Shown here in pieces: positions 44,536 to 55,329 of a stretch of DNA of 64,000 nt; position 1 is the stretch's first letter; each line of letters begins with the position of its first letter. Below the pieces are notes generated by a model. That model searched no databases. It had not been told where the DNA came from and saw only the letters and a program-made list of their open reading frames with translations. A program made the translations under genes and the position numbers. Source of the stretch: Magnolia sinica (taxonomy: Eukaryota; Streptophyta; Magnoliopsida; Magnoliales; Magnoliaceae); the NCBI RefSeq assembly GCF_029962835.1, contig NC_080583.1:372001-436000 (forward strand). Reading direction: 5' to 3'.

Positions 44536-45885
44536 ATTTTATTATTATTTATTTTTAAATCTAAATTGAATAAAGTTAAGAAAGATATTAATTTGGACTT
44601 TGGATACTATTATTACTATATAAATTATTTGTTACAACATTATGTCAGTATGATTAATTTTGTTTTATTATTGACTATCTAAATTAATAAATTTACTTTT
44701 GTTAGATACATTTAATATAATTATTATATTACTTTTATGTTAAATTGTTAATATCATCATTTACATAAATTTTTTTTTTTTAAATAATAATAAATTATAT
44801 TTATTACAACTTTTATATATTATTAAATAAAACTTTTCTATTTTGTTACTTATAATATAATCATATAAATAATATTAAATACTTATGTATTAATTATGTA
44901 ATATAATGTTATCTTACACATGTTTACTTTAATTATGTTATATATTTTGTCATTATTATTTTTTTTGTAACCTACAATTATATTGTATTACTACTATATT
45001 ATTATGAAACATAATATTTATATTTTATTATACCTTAATGATCTTATAAACCTTTTTATTTTATTTTATTTTATTTTATTATATATCTTATTATATATCA
45101 TATTAATACTGATTACATATTACAATTATATAATTTATAATTTGTTATTATTATTATATATTTTTATTTTATTTTCATAATCATATTTGCTTATATATAC
45201 TTATCAATCTTACATCACTTATATTCACAATTCTGCATAATGAATCATCAATGTTTTAAATAATTAATTATATATTCTGTTTGTATTGTAAAATATTGTA
45301 AGATATTATAATTTATTTGAAATTTAATTTAATAAATTTTTTTTCTTACAAAACATTTAAGAATTAATAAAATAATCTTAAATAAACTATTTATTTTATT
45401 CTGTAAAATTATTTTATTTTATTTATATATAAATTATTTCAGTATTAAATATTTAAAAAAGAATAAAATAGAAATTCCTAAATGAGTAGATTCCTCACAT
45501 AAAAAAAATCAACTGGCAATAATATTTCTACGAAAATTCGGATTAAATAAACATAATAATAATTGAAAATGATAAATTTCAGGTTAAGATCACCTACCTT
45601 AAAGTCTGATGATCCGGCCCCGCTTTAATCTCTCTCTCTTGATTTACAGAGCTCTCTCTCTCCCTCACTCAAATTATTTTTTTTAATTTGATTGATTCCT
45701 TCAATTCTTTCTCTTTTTTTTTTCTTTTTTTTTTTAAATAAATGGATGCGTAATGAATGGAGGAGTGGGAATTATGGGATGATTTCATTTAGTGGGAGGT
45801 TCGGCAGCCATTACCATACAAAAAGGAAGGAAAGTGGAGAAAGTGGTTTAGTCGTGCAGAAGATATAACTTTTATTTTTTAAGAT

Positions 45886-46030
45886 ATGGTGGGTCCCACT
45901 AACCATAATTTAAATCTACTCCGTCCATCATCTCGGCCTGGCCAAGAGAAGATATAAGGTAAAAAATGAGGCTGATCCGAAACTCAGGTGGGCCACACAC
46001 AAGCGGACGGTGGGGTTGGTTCCCACAAAA
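45886..46030. mobile_element. Truncated Mutator-type MITE core
   Basis: Left half only: GATATGGTGGGTCCCACTAA followed by CTCAGGTGGGCCACACACAA. Confidence 0.55.
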
Positions 46031-46627
46031 AAATGGGTTGTTCTCGATTTTTATTTTATTTTTTAACAACAATCTAGTGGTTAAGATCAGATTAATCTCA
46101 ATGCACATTCAATAGTTGATGTTAGCTAGATTTGAATTAGTTAATAATTAAACACATGGTCTTAAGTATATGAGTTGAGAGAGTGCATTATAAATAAACT
46201 TATATATATTCTACCAAAATCATATAATCATTAATGACATTAATTAATAGTTCGCACTAAACAAAACGATCACACATATCAACGGTCACAATTTACATGA
46301 GCTGATAGATGCATGTGTGCTTGGGTGCGTGGATGTATGCATGAGTCTATGTGTATATACTTCAATGAAGGCAATTGTACATACATGTATGTGTACGAAC
46401 GTATACTAAAATCCTGGGTCATTACACGCGGTTTGGCTAGTGGTCGGTGTTATGTAGACCCCACCATAATGTATTTTTTTAATTCACGTTGTCCATCCAT
46501 TTTAAAAGGTAATTTTAGGCCTTGAACCCAATAATGAGGTAGATATAAATCTCAGGTAGACCACACCATTGGAAAACAGTAGTGATTGAATGTCCAACAG
46601 TAAAAACCTCCAAGGGCTACTGCAATG

Positions 46628-47152
46628 GGAAACGGATTGGCTACTCCCCTTGACACCAGCCAAGGGCTGGTGGTCGGTGCTATGTGAGCCCCACCATGAT
46701 GTATTTGTTTCATCCATGCCATCCATCTATTTTTAGAGACCATTTTACGGTATGAGTCCAAAAATTAGGTATATCTAAATCTCAAGTGGACCACATTACA
46801 GTGTTGAATGAGGGTCAACTGTTAAAAACATTTTGGGGCCATAAAAGTTTTGGATGAAGCTGATATTTGTTTTTTCTCTTCATCTGAGCCTGTATGACCT
46901 AATCAACAGATTGGATGTCAAATAAACAGTATAGTGGGCCTTAGGAGGATTTTAATGGTGGATATCCAATCACCTTTGTTTTCATTTGGTGTGTTCCACC
47001 TAAGATTAATATCCATCTAATTTTTGGAATTAAGCCATAAAATGATATTTAAAAATGGATGAATGGAATGGATGAAACATATACATCATGTTGGGACCCA
47101 TATAGCACCGACCACCAGCCACGGAGCCAGGGGGAGTAGCCAATCCATTTCC
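46628..47152. mobile_element. Mutator-type MITE, TIR family GGAAACGGATTGGCTACTCC, nested
   Basis: Ends GGAAACGGATTGGCTACTCC and, inverted, GGAAATGGATTGGCTACTCC, extending through GGTGGTCGGTGCTAT. Flanks ACTGCAATG (46619-46627) and ACTGTAATG (47153-47161) match in 8 of 9. The same terminal family occurs at 59840-60402. 525 bp. Confidence 0.85.
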
Positions 47153-47340
47153 ACTGTAATGGTTATTTGAGATGGACCACAACCATTGGAAAACAGTAGT
47201 GATTGAATGTCCACCCTTAAAAGCCTCCAAGGGCTACTGTAATGGTTATTTGAGATGAACCAAACCATTGGAAAACAGTAGCGATTGAATGTCCACCATT
47301 AAAAACCTCCAAGGACGACTGTAATGGTTATTCGAGATGA
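47153..47340. repeat. 82-83 bp tandem repeat inside a MITE
   Basis: Units starting ACTGTAATGGTTATTTGAGA at 47153, 47236 and (partial) 47318; each contains CCATTGGAAAACAGTAGYGA. A related copy ends at 46627, left of the nested insertion. Confidence 0.85.
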
Positions 47341-47544
47341 TCCTGTTGATTAAGTCATATAGAATATATATATATAAAAGCTTGATCCAAAACCTTTGTG
47401 GCCCCAATAAATTTTTAATTTTTAATGGTGTGCCTGTAAGGTCAACATGGGGTTACAATCATATCATAAAATGATTTACAAAAATAGGTGAACGGCATGG
47501 ATGAAATACATACATCGTGGTGGGGCTCACAAATCACCAAACAC

Positions 47545-48365
47545 TAGTTATTGGCCACTGGCAGATAAGTCAAAGATTGAGGCAAATCTAAAGCTCAAAT
47601 GGACCGTACCGCATAAAACAGTGGAGATTTAACCAAATCAGATTGCGTACTGAGTAAACTCAGTTGGGCCCACTGTGAATATATGTAGTTTATCCACACT
47701 GTCCATCCATTTTTCCTGCTAATTTTAGGGGTTGATCCCAAAATTGAAGTAAATCCAAAGCTCAAGTGGACCATTCCACAGTAAACATTGTGGAATAATG
47801 ATTTCCACCATTGAAACTTTCCTAGGGCTCACAGTAATGTTTATTTGTCATCCAACCTGTTCATAAGATCACAAATACATAGATGAAGAGAAACCACAAC
47901 CATCATCTTGATCCAAAACTTCTGTACCCAAAAAGAATTTTCAATGGTAGAGGTTCAATCACACTGTTTGCTGTGGTGTGGTCCACTTAAGCTTGGATAT
48001 GCTTCCACTTTGGATTTAATCCCTAAATTTATCTGTTAACATGTTTGAACGGAGTGGATAAAATAAACAAATAACAGTGGACCCCACAGAGTTTACTCTG
48101 TAAGCTGATGGTAATGAGTTACTCAGTACGCAATCAGCTTCCAGATTTAACGCCTACCATTAAAAACTCATTAACAGGTTTAACATCAAATAAACATCAT
48201 GGTGGGCCAAGGAATGAATCAACGGTGGGCGTCACTATCTCTAATGTTTTCTATGGTGGGGTTTACTTTAGATTTGGATCTGCTTTAGTTTTAAGCTCAT
48301 GCTCTAAAATGATCTCTCCAAACGGATGAACGGTGTTGATAAAAACACATACATTATGATGGATG
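47545..48365. mobile_element. Mutator-type MITE remnant split by a second copy
   Basis: Left remnant (to 47633) includes AAGCTCAAATGGACCGTACC; the right part (48143-48365) includes CATCATGGTGGGCCAAGGAA and CTAAAATGATCTCTCCAAAC. A complete member is inserted at 47634-48142. Confidence 0.65.
47634..48142. mobile_element. Mutator-type MITE, TIR family GATTGCGTACTGAG, nested, perfect 9-bp TSD
   Basis: Ends CAGATTGCGTACTGAGTAAA and, inverted, GCTGATTGCGTACTGAGTAA. The target duplication AGATTTAAC is exact at 47625-47633 and 48143-48151. 509 bp. Removing the element and one copy of the nine bases restores a continuous MITE core (GTGG-AGATTTAAC-GCCTACC), which proves the order of insertion. Confidence 0.9.
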
Positions 48366-48408
48366 AAATAAATCACGGCAAGCCATACTATTAGGGAATA
48401 TTCCAGAG

Positions 48409-48423
48409 AGAGAGAGAGAGAGA
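48409..48423. repeat. (GA)n microsatellite
   Basis: Seven to eight GA units in otherwise intergenic DNA. Confidence 0.8.
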
Positions 48424-48429
48424 TGGCTC

Positions 48430-50240
48430 CACCATACCATCTCCACATGGGCTGCTGGGCCAGTTGGGGGTGAGAATGAGTTGGGACAGAGTCGAGCCCC
48501 ACCAAGAAATATATGGAAGGTTTGATAGTGGGTTCGCTAGAATTCTTGAGATTGAAATATGGGGCTATACGTACGTTATATATATCATGGGTTTTGGGTC
48601 CTGTCTTCTCATCTAGCCCACTGACAATCTACAAGGACGGGACCGATAGCATTCGGTTCTAACCCAAGCCCAACCCATTTACTTAAAAATAATAATAAAG
48701 GCAACATTTCTAACCCTTGCCTGACCCGCTATTCATTTACTGGGTCCATATCAAAATAAGGCCATTTACATGGGGCCTACTAAATGGATGGTTAGATCAC
48801 TCAGATGTATACCACTTGGACGCATTTGCGGTGCAGATGGGCTCTCTTCCATGTCTGTGGCTAACCAACCTCACTCGAATAATTAGTATATATGTTTGAT
48901 ATATATAATACGAAGAATGCTCACCTACACACCGGTTCTCATGATAATTTTTTTAGAACTCAACTCCTGTGATGTAAGTGCAAAATCTGAACTGTCTGTG
49001 TGATGCATCACCCCATGAAACTCCAAGGGCCCAAATTTCACCTTGATCAAAAGCTTTTGTGGGCCATGAAAAAAGGAAACAGTTTCCTCCCTTGATTTTT
49101 CTCTCTCTTTTGCCATGGCCTATCAAAGTTTTCGATCAGAGTGAAAGTTGGGCCTTCGGTTTCATGGGGTGCTGCATCATGTATACTATTTTGATTTTGC
49201 GCTCACATTACCGGAGATGAGTTCTGTAACTCAGGAGAACTGGTGGGCTGGTGAGCAATCCTCTATATAATATTACTTTAAAAGTAACTGAAAACTTAGA
49301 CCATACCTAATTCTAACTAGGTCCATGGCAGTGGATCCGACCCAGACCCATGTAAGCCCAATTCTGTAGCTAGGTCCAAAATTGTGTGCCTGAACACAAA
49401 CCCAATTTCCAAATAGGTCCAAGAAATTGGAGACCCGATTAGAACCGGGTCAACTCCATTGGGTCATTGACAACCCTAGCTAAGGAAAGCCAGATATAAC
49501 TAATTAACAAAGAAGATGACACGAGCTCAAAAGCTAAAGTGTACAAAAGAAGGATCATGGATCTACAGCAGGCATGCCACATATTCCTATAGAAATTTTT
49601 TAAAAAAATATATACACTCTAAGGGGTAACATGAATCCTTGCTGGCAATCAATAGACCTTGTTGGTTTTACCTGATGAGGAGGACAGTCCCACTACAATT
49701 CTGTTGGATATATGAACTTCTTTTGCAAATATCATGAACTGAATTTTATTTTTGTTTTTAATAAATGGGTGTAGACATAACTTATTTTTAATACACTCTA
49801 ATAACTTATAAAATACTTATATATTGTGAATTTTAGTTAGTAGGGGGTTATGGTAATTAAGGCCTATTTTGATAGGGTGAAAAGGTTTTCCCTGATAGGA
49901 TGCCTATACCTGTTTTAAAATGCAAATATGTAAAAGTGTGTTTTCATTTCCACCTATAAAAAGGAAAATGCTTGCATACCTCCATTAGGTATTTGCCATG
50001 TTACTTCCTCTCATGGGGGAAAGTGACTTTAATCTGCATGAAATCTTCCCAATCCATCAGGTAAACCACCCTAGTTTGGCCTTGATCCCAAAAATCGGGC
50101 TGGTTTAACAATTAGGTGGGCTCATCCATAAAATTATACTAAAAAAAGGGGGTATTTATTTTTTATTATATATGTATTTACCAGTAAATGAACAATGATT
50201 ATTTACGTATGTAATTATCTCAAAGTTAATATTGACAATG
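48430..50240. other. Intergenic, no gene seen
   Basis: Two segments with GACCCAGACCCATG/AAGCCCAACCC-type tracts (48640-48730, 49290-49480) look like arms of an eroded hAT-type element; the right one ends in TTGACAACCCTAG, a known style of hAT terminus, but no intact left partner was found. Confidence 0.4.
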
Positions 50241-50247
50241 AGCTTGT

Positions 50248-51141
50248 TTGAAAAGGTTCCAAGAATTGAATTAGTACAAGTCCTACATACAAAACTTGTG
50301 GGGCCCACCATGATATTTGTATCTTATTGATATTGTCCATCTGTTCTGTAAGCTCATTTTAAGGCGTGAACAAAAAAATGAAGCAAATTAATCTGAAGCT
50401 CAAGTGTACCACACCAAAGGAAATGGTGGAAATTGAACGCGTAACGTTGAAAACCTCTTGGGGGCCACATAAGTTTTGAATCAAGTAGATATTTATGTAT
50501 ACCCTTCATACATGTTAGTGTGATATTATGATGGGGTTGAATGATAGATACCCAATCCTGTGGGCCCTACAAAGGTTTCAATTTTGAATGGTGGACATGT
50601 TAACCCCTTGCTTGTTGTGGTGTTTTCCAATTGAGCTTCCAATCTACCTCATTTTTTCGCTCATGCCCAATAATGAGATAGTAAAATGGATAAACAACAA
50701 AGATCACATAAATACATCATTATGGGACCACGGATGTTGATGTTATGGAAGCCCTATTCCATTTCATACTTTCTGACACTGTTTTCAAAGCATAATTACT
50801 GGGGTATTTCCCACTTTAAACAAACGCCCTTCAAAACCATTTCTATGGTACTTTTAAGTTCTAAAATACTGTAATTTTTGGGTAATTCTTTAATCACAGC
50901 AAGATTCATAAGATGAATGGATTGGATTACATACACATGACTAGGGAAGTGATACATGTGTATAAACATGGTTGTTGTGGAGCACCAAAAGAATTTTGGT
51001 TGGAATTGGAAATTAACACTTTCCAATCCAAACAATGAAATAGGAAAGTGGAATGGAACCAGTTTGGGGAATCCATAGTCTTGATTTTACCTTCTCTTTT
51101 CATTTCCCACTATTGGATTCACCTTTTCCAAATAGGCCTTT
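50248..51141. mobile_element. hAT-like MITE carrying a Mutator-type MITE
   Basis: Outer ends GCTTGTTTGAAAAGGTTCC and, inverted, GGCCTATTTGGAAAAGGTG. Within it, 50295-50745 is a copy of the Mutator-type core (GTGGGGCCCACCATGATAT to CATCATTATGGGACCACG). Non-coding. Confidence 0.55.
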
Positions 51142-51204
51142 AATGATCCATGGGCACATGCAGATTCGCACCCTCACATTGCATGCATATACCAGTTAAA
51201 ACAG

Positions 51205-51335
51205 GGTCCCTACTCATGGCTCAGTAGTAAACCCTGGGGGTTTTGACATTGAGGTCATGTGTTCGAGCACCCATTTGGTGTGTGTATCCAAACAAGACCC
51301 GTTAACAGTCAAACTAAACGTGCATTTGGCAGCAG
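51205..51335 (+). mobile_element. SINE-like sequence
   Basis: Pol III style A-box TGGCTCAGTAGTAAAC (51219) and B-box TGTTCGAGCACCC (51261) are about 35 bp apart, followed by a short GTGTGTGTATCC body. No A-tail or flanking duplication was confirmed. Confidence 0.4.
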
Positions 51336-51339
51336 CTTC

Positions 51340-52889
51340 TCTTCCCAAATTGAAGCTATTCTAAAGAGATTTTCTAAAGTTTAGCCGCTAGAAGTAACTT
51401 GGGCCTTGCATTCATGGACCAACTAATTTTTAGGCTTGGGCTGAGGCTCAAGTCATTTCAACCCAACCTGACTTCATGTGTACATCTTAAATCCTATAAA
51501 TATACTACTGTCGTTATCAGTTATGCAACCCTGCATCTTGAATGTAGACCATTAATTTCAGTCCTCTTAAGTGTTTATTTCCTTGTATACATGACCACTG
51601 ATTTCATTCCTCCTTTTAACTTTTGCGCTAGGCCCAGTTGGGTCAGGTCAGAATTGGGTCTCAACCAATTTTTTTGGTGTTGAGCTTAGGCTTGTAGTGC
51701 TAGGCCCATAAAAATAGCTTAACGTTGGGAAGATAAAAAGCTTAACATCTCTTATTCTTATTACTCATAAAAAAAAAAGATAAAAATGAAAAAGTCATCC
51801 AATTCAAAACCTCAGTTATAACATCCTTTCCAGGCTTGGACTGGGCTTGAACCTTGAGCTTAAGAGCAGTGCCAGGCTCAAACCCGGCCCATTGCCAGGT
51901 GGTCCTATGTGTGGGCCCATTGTTTCAATAAATTATAGGGCCAGAATATGTATGTTACTAGCCACCACCAAATTATGTATTTCAAATGTCAAGTCAATTG
52001 TCGAAATGGTGGTCACTAAGTCGACGGTTGAAAGAGAAACAATTTTACTTTTAAAAAAAATAAAAATGAAGAGCCTGAATTGGATGGGCAAAATCAGGTA
52101 GTTAGGGTGGTCCAATTACATTGCTTTGGGACAATGATGCAATATAATGGGACCCATGATGTGATGAATCCACACAATAATACACCATCTTCATAAAGGC
52201 AGGCCGTGACTCATGACAATCGAGCAATGGGCTAATGGTCACTGGTCAAGGTCTGAAAGCTACTTTATAGACGAACCAGGTCCGTGTTTCATGAACGTCT
52301 TTATAAAACAATTAAATTCTGATTGGTGTGTGGAAAAATCCATAAGAAGCCAACACGGTTTATCTGTTTCTTTATTTAGGCGACTTCTTTTTGCGACGAT
52401 GGTCCACCTTCACTGGTAGCTGTCCTATTCTAAGAGGACCCGGGTCTTTATTATTATTATTATTTTTTCTTAATGAATGAATGAGAAATGCTCTCACACA
52501 ATTAATTAGTGTGTGGGGCCCACCATGGTGTTTGTATGAAATCTCACCCATCCAACAAGGGTTGTCCCCATGAAAATGGAGCACCCCAAATCAATCATAA
52601 CTAATGTTATAAGATATGACAATTTCCAATTTGTGACAACGCAATGGAATATTTTTCTCTCTTGAATCATTCATAACAAGAAATCAACATCATTTGAATT
52701 GAATAGTGTAATTAAAAACATGTAACGATTTGTACATTAATATCATTGTGGGCTTCCACTAGAGTTTTATCTAGCGTCGCTCCACTAAGACAGCTCATCA
52801 TCTTTCTACTTCCGACAGACATGCTCTCACTTAAACCATTCCCAAAATATCAAAGTCGATTGGCATTACAACCCACAGGGGATCACATT
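51340..52889. other. Intergenic, no gene seen
   Basis: GGCTTGGGCTGAGGCTCAAG- and GGCTTGGACTGGGCTTGAAC-like tracts at 51430-51480 and 51830-51905 may be arms of an eroded TIR element. No exon was found. Confidence 0.4.
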
Positions 52890-53540
52890 TAAGGTTGTAC
52901 ACGAGCAGAGTTAGCTCAGTTAGCTCGATTGACTCGACTCGACTCGAAAAACCTCAATTCAAATTGGTTCAAAACTGAGTTCGAGTCGAGTTGAGTTGAT
53001 TTTTTTAGCTCAAAAAAATTTCAAACCGAGTTTGAGCCTAGACGAGCTTGACTCGACTCAGATCAAGCCCAACTCGAATTAGACTCGGATCAAAGCAGTA
53101 GGGTGACTCGGTTACTTTGGTATTGATGTTGCTCACCAACTGTTTGATGAAATGACTTAACCAAGTGTCAGCTGGTGGTAAGGAAGGTATGTATGTGAAA
53201 CAAATACTTCTTTTTCTTGATTTTGATGTTGCCTATGAGGTGTTTGATGAAATACATATAAAAATCGCTGTTCCCGTTTTACAAACAGTGAGAATTTGAG
53301 ATGCAGTCCATGTGTTCATGAAAATACCACAGAGGCAAACTTGGCTCGATCTTGGCTTGAACTCCGTTGGAACTGGCCCGAGCTGAGCTGGCCAATCAAA
53401 CTCAAGGACTGAGCCGAGCCGAGTTCGAGCTGGGGTCAGCAAGTGGCCGAGCCGAGCTAAGTTCGAGCTGGGGTCGGCAAGTGGCCGAGCTGAGTCAAGT
53501 TGTGCCAAGCTCGACTTGGTTCGACTCGTGTACACCTCTA
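52890..53540. mobile_element. hAT-type non-autonomous element, 651 bp
   Basis: Termini TAAGGTTGTACACGAG and, inverted, TAGAGGTGTACACGAG. Flanks ATCACATT (52882-52889) and ATCCCATT (53541-53548) agree in 7 of 8. Arms consist of GAGTCGAGTTGAG and GAGCCGAGCCGAGTTCGAGC tracts; a 39-46 bp unit (GAGTTCGAGCTGGGGTCAGC) is duplicated near 53420 and 53460. Related to 17415-18063. Confidence 0.82.
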
Positions 53541-53548
53541 ATCCCATT

Positions 53549-54214
53549 AATCAGCTTCCACATGATGATTACAAACTAAGGTATCATTCGAGCCAAGCTT
53601 TGATGCCCATGGGCTTTACTGGGCTTAATATAGGCCCAATAGACTTAGATTTACGCTTAAAGGTACTAGAAGGGAAGTCAGCCCAAACTCGGGTATTTTG
53701 CTAGTGGGCCCAGCCCGTCCAAACTGACTTTTAGCAGGGCCTTGATTCGTAGCTCATATTCTCTCAACGAGGGGCAAGCTTAGAATATCTTTGAAGTGGG
53801 AGTGCAGGTTTCCTAAGGAACATGGAATAAAGTAGCACAAAGGGGGTTCTTAGTTTCTTGTGTAAAATGCAGTGCCCTTTTAAAATCATCTACTAAAGTT
53901 GCACTTGCAATGACTTTTGAGGTAAGCATGTCATAAGACAACTGGATTATAACCTTTAAAACTGGAAATCAAAAAGGCAATATTTTTGATACTTTGAATT
54001 TTACTTTTCATTACTTGCCTACCAAGATTGCTCCTTCAAATAAAAAGTTCAGAAAGTGATGGCTAGGATTGTCTTGAAAGATCTGACTTTTTTACAAATG
54101 AGTCATCCACAATAGGGCCCACTAGTTAGATGGTCCAGATTGGTATATTATCCTGCCATGCCCAGATCTACCAAAGCCTCTATTACATGAAGTCCATTTT
54201 ACCTTTGACATTAG

Positions 54215-54253
<39 letters not shown>

Positions 54254-54826
54254 TCCAATATTGAATCTTTAAAGAAGAGGTCTCAGGTCCAACCGGTTGG
54301 ACGACAGGTTATGATCCGTACCAGTTCACAGATGGGTCCTGCGATGAGTAATGGTGTGGTTCACTTAGTGATTGGATAGGACTGATTTTTGAATTAGATA
54401 ATCTACATGGTAGGACCAACTTATGAGGAGGTTTGGATGTCACAAGCACTTAACTTAGAAGTAATTCACAAGGTAGATCGTAAAATGTGGCCCGACGCAT
54501 TAGACTTGGGACCTTCTCTTAGAGTAAGCATCGAGGGCTAGATTAAAGAAAATTAAGAATATTTTAGAAACTCGGTATATGGTATAAAAAAATATATATT
54601 TATATATCTAGATTATGGTTATAATTAAGACTTAGTCAAAATTTTTTTCATATCTTCTATATAACCATCATGCACTTCTTTTGTAGCTCACAAAAAGTAT
54701 GATAGTAATATAAATATATTATATACATTTGATGTATTGATTCATGTTAAATAAGTATTCTAAAATTATTATAAATTTTGAAACTCTAACATGTTGTATG
54801 CAGCTAGTACAGAGAAACACCAACAC
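53549..54826. other. Intergenic, no gene seen
   Basis: Contains a T24 run directly followed by A15 (54215-54253), a perfect snap-back, and otherwise nothing recognisable. Confidence 0.5.
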
Positions 54827-55329
54827 CGATTTCTTGCTAAAGCCTTTGTAGGAAGTTCCTACACTAGGAACTCAAGTGGGGCCCACTTTGATGTTTGTGA
54901 GAAATCATTATTACCCAACCGTTTTGTGAGTTCATTTTAAAATATGAGGCCAAAAACGAACCGTTCCCAATGCTCAAGTGGGCTGAAAACATAGTAATTG
55001 CACCTATAGTTGAAATATTCATGGGGCTATGGAAGTTTTGAATTATGCTAATATTTGTGTTTTCAGTTCATCCCAATAAGAAGTGGGTTATTAACAATAT
55101 GAATGGCATGTAAACACCATCGATGAGCTGAGAGAGCTTTCAACGGTAGGAATTTCCCTAACCACTTTTTCCTTTAATACGGCCCATGAGTCTTGAATCC
55201 TGTTAGCTTTTGGCATCCTAAAATGAGCTCACAATATGTATGGACTGAAAGGATTTCTCACAAACATCACTGTGGGCCCAACCTAAGTTTCTAGTAAAGG
55301 AACTTTGTGAAGGCTTTTGCAGGAAATCG
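54827..55329. mobile_element. Mutator-type MITE copy, TIR family CGATTTCYTGC
   Basis: About 57 bp of inverted ends: CGATTTCTTGCTAAAGCC at the left, the right reads inward CGATTTCCTGCAAAAGCC, both running on to GGGCCCA. The core is the most diverged in the window (GTGGGCTGAAAACATAG in place of GTGGACCACACC). 503 bp; no clear target duplication. Confidence 0.78.

Larger units (their letters stand above)
42961..45600. other. Very AT-rich block without genes
   Basis: From about 43600 to 45480 the DNA is almost entirely A and T, with TTATTATTATT and AAATTTAA tracts and a (CA)n microsatellite at about 43898-43925. No coding, RNA or TIR structure was recognised. Its flanks carry similar splice-donor-like pieces on the minus strand (GGTGGGTGATTC near 43275 and AAGGTAGGTGATC near 45600). 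Confidence 0.5.
46437..47560. mobile_element. Mutator-type MITE copy split by a second copy
   Basis: The left part (46437-46627) opens with GTGGTCGGTGTTATGTAGAC and the right part (47153-47560) ends near CATCGTGGTGGGGCTCACAA. Between them sits another complete member (46628-47152). Next to the insertion the host copy carries an 82-83 bp tandem repeat. Confidence 0.7.
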
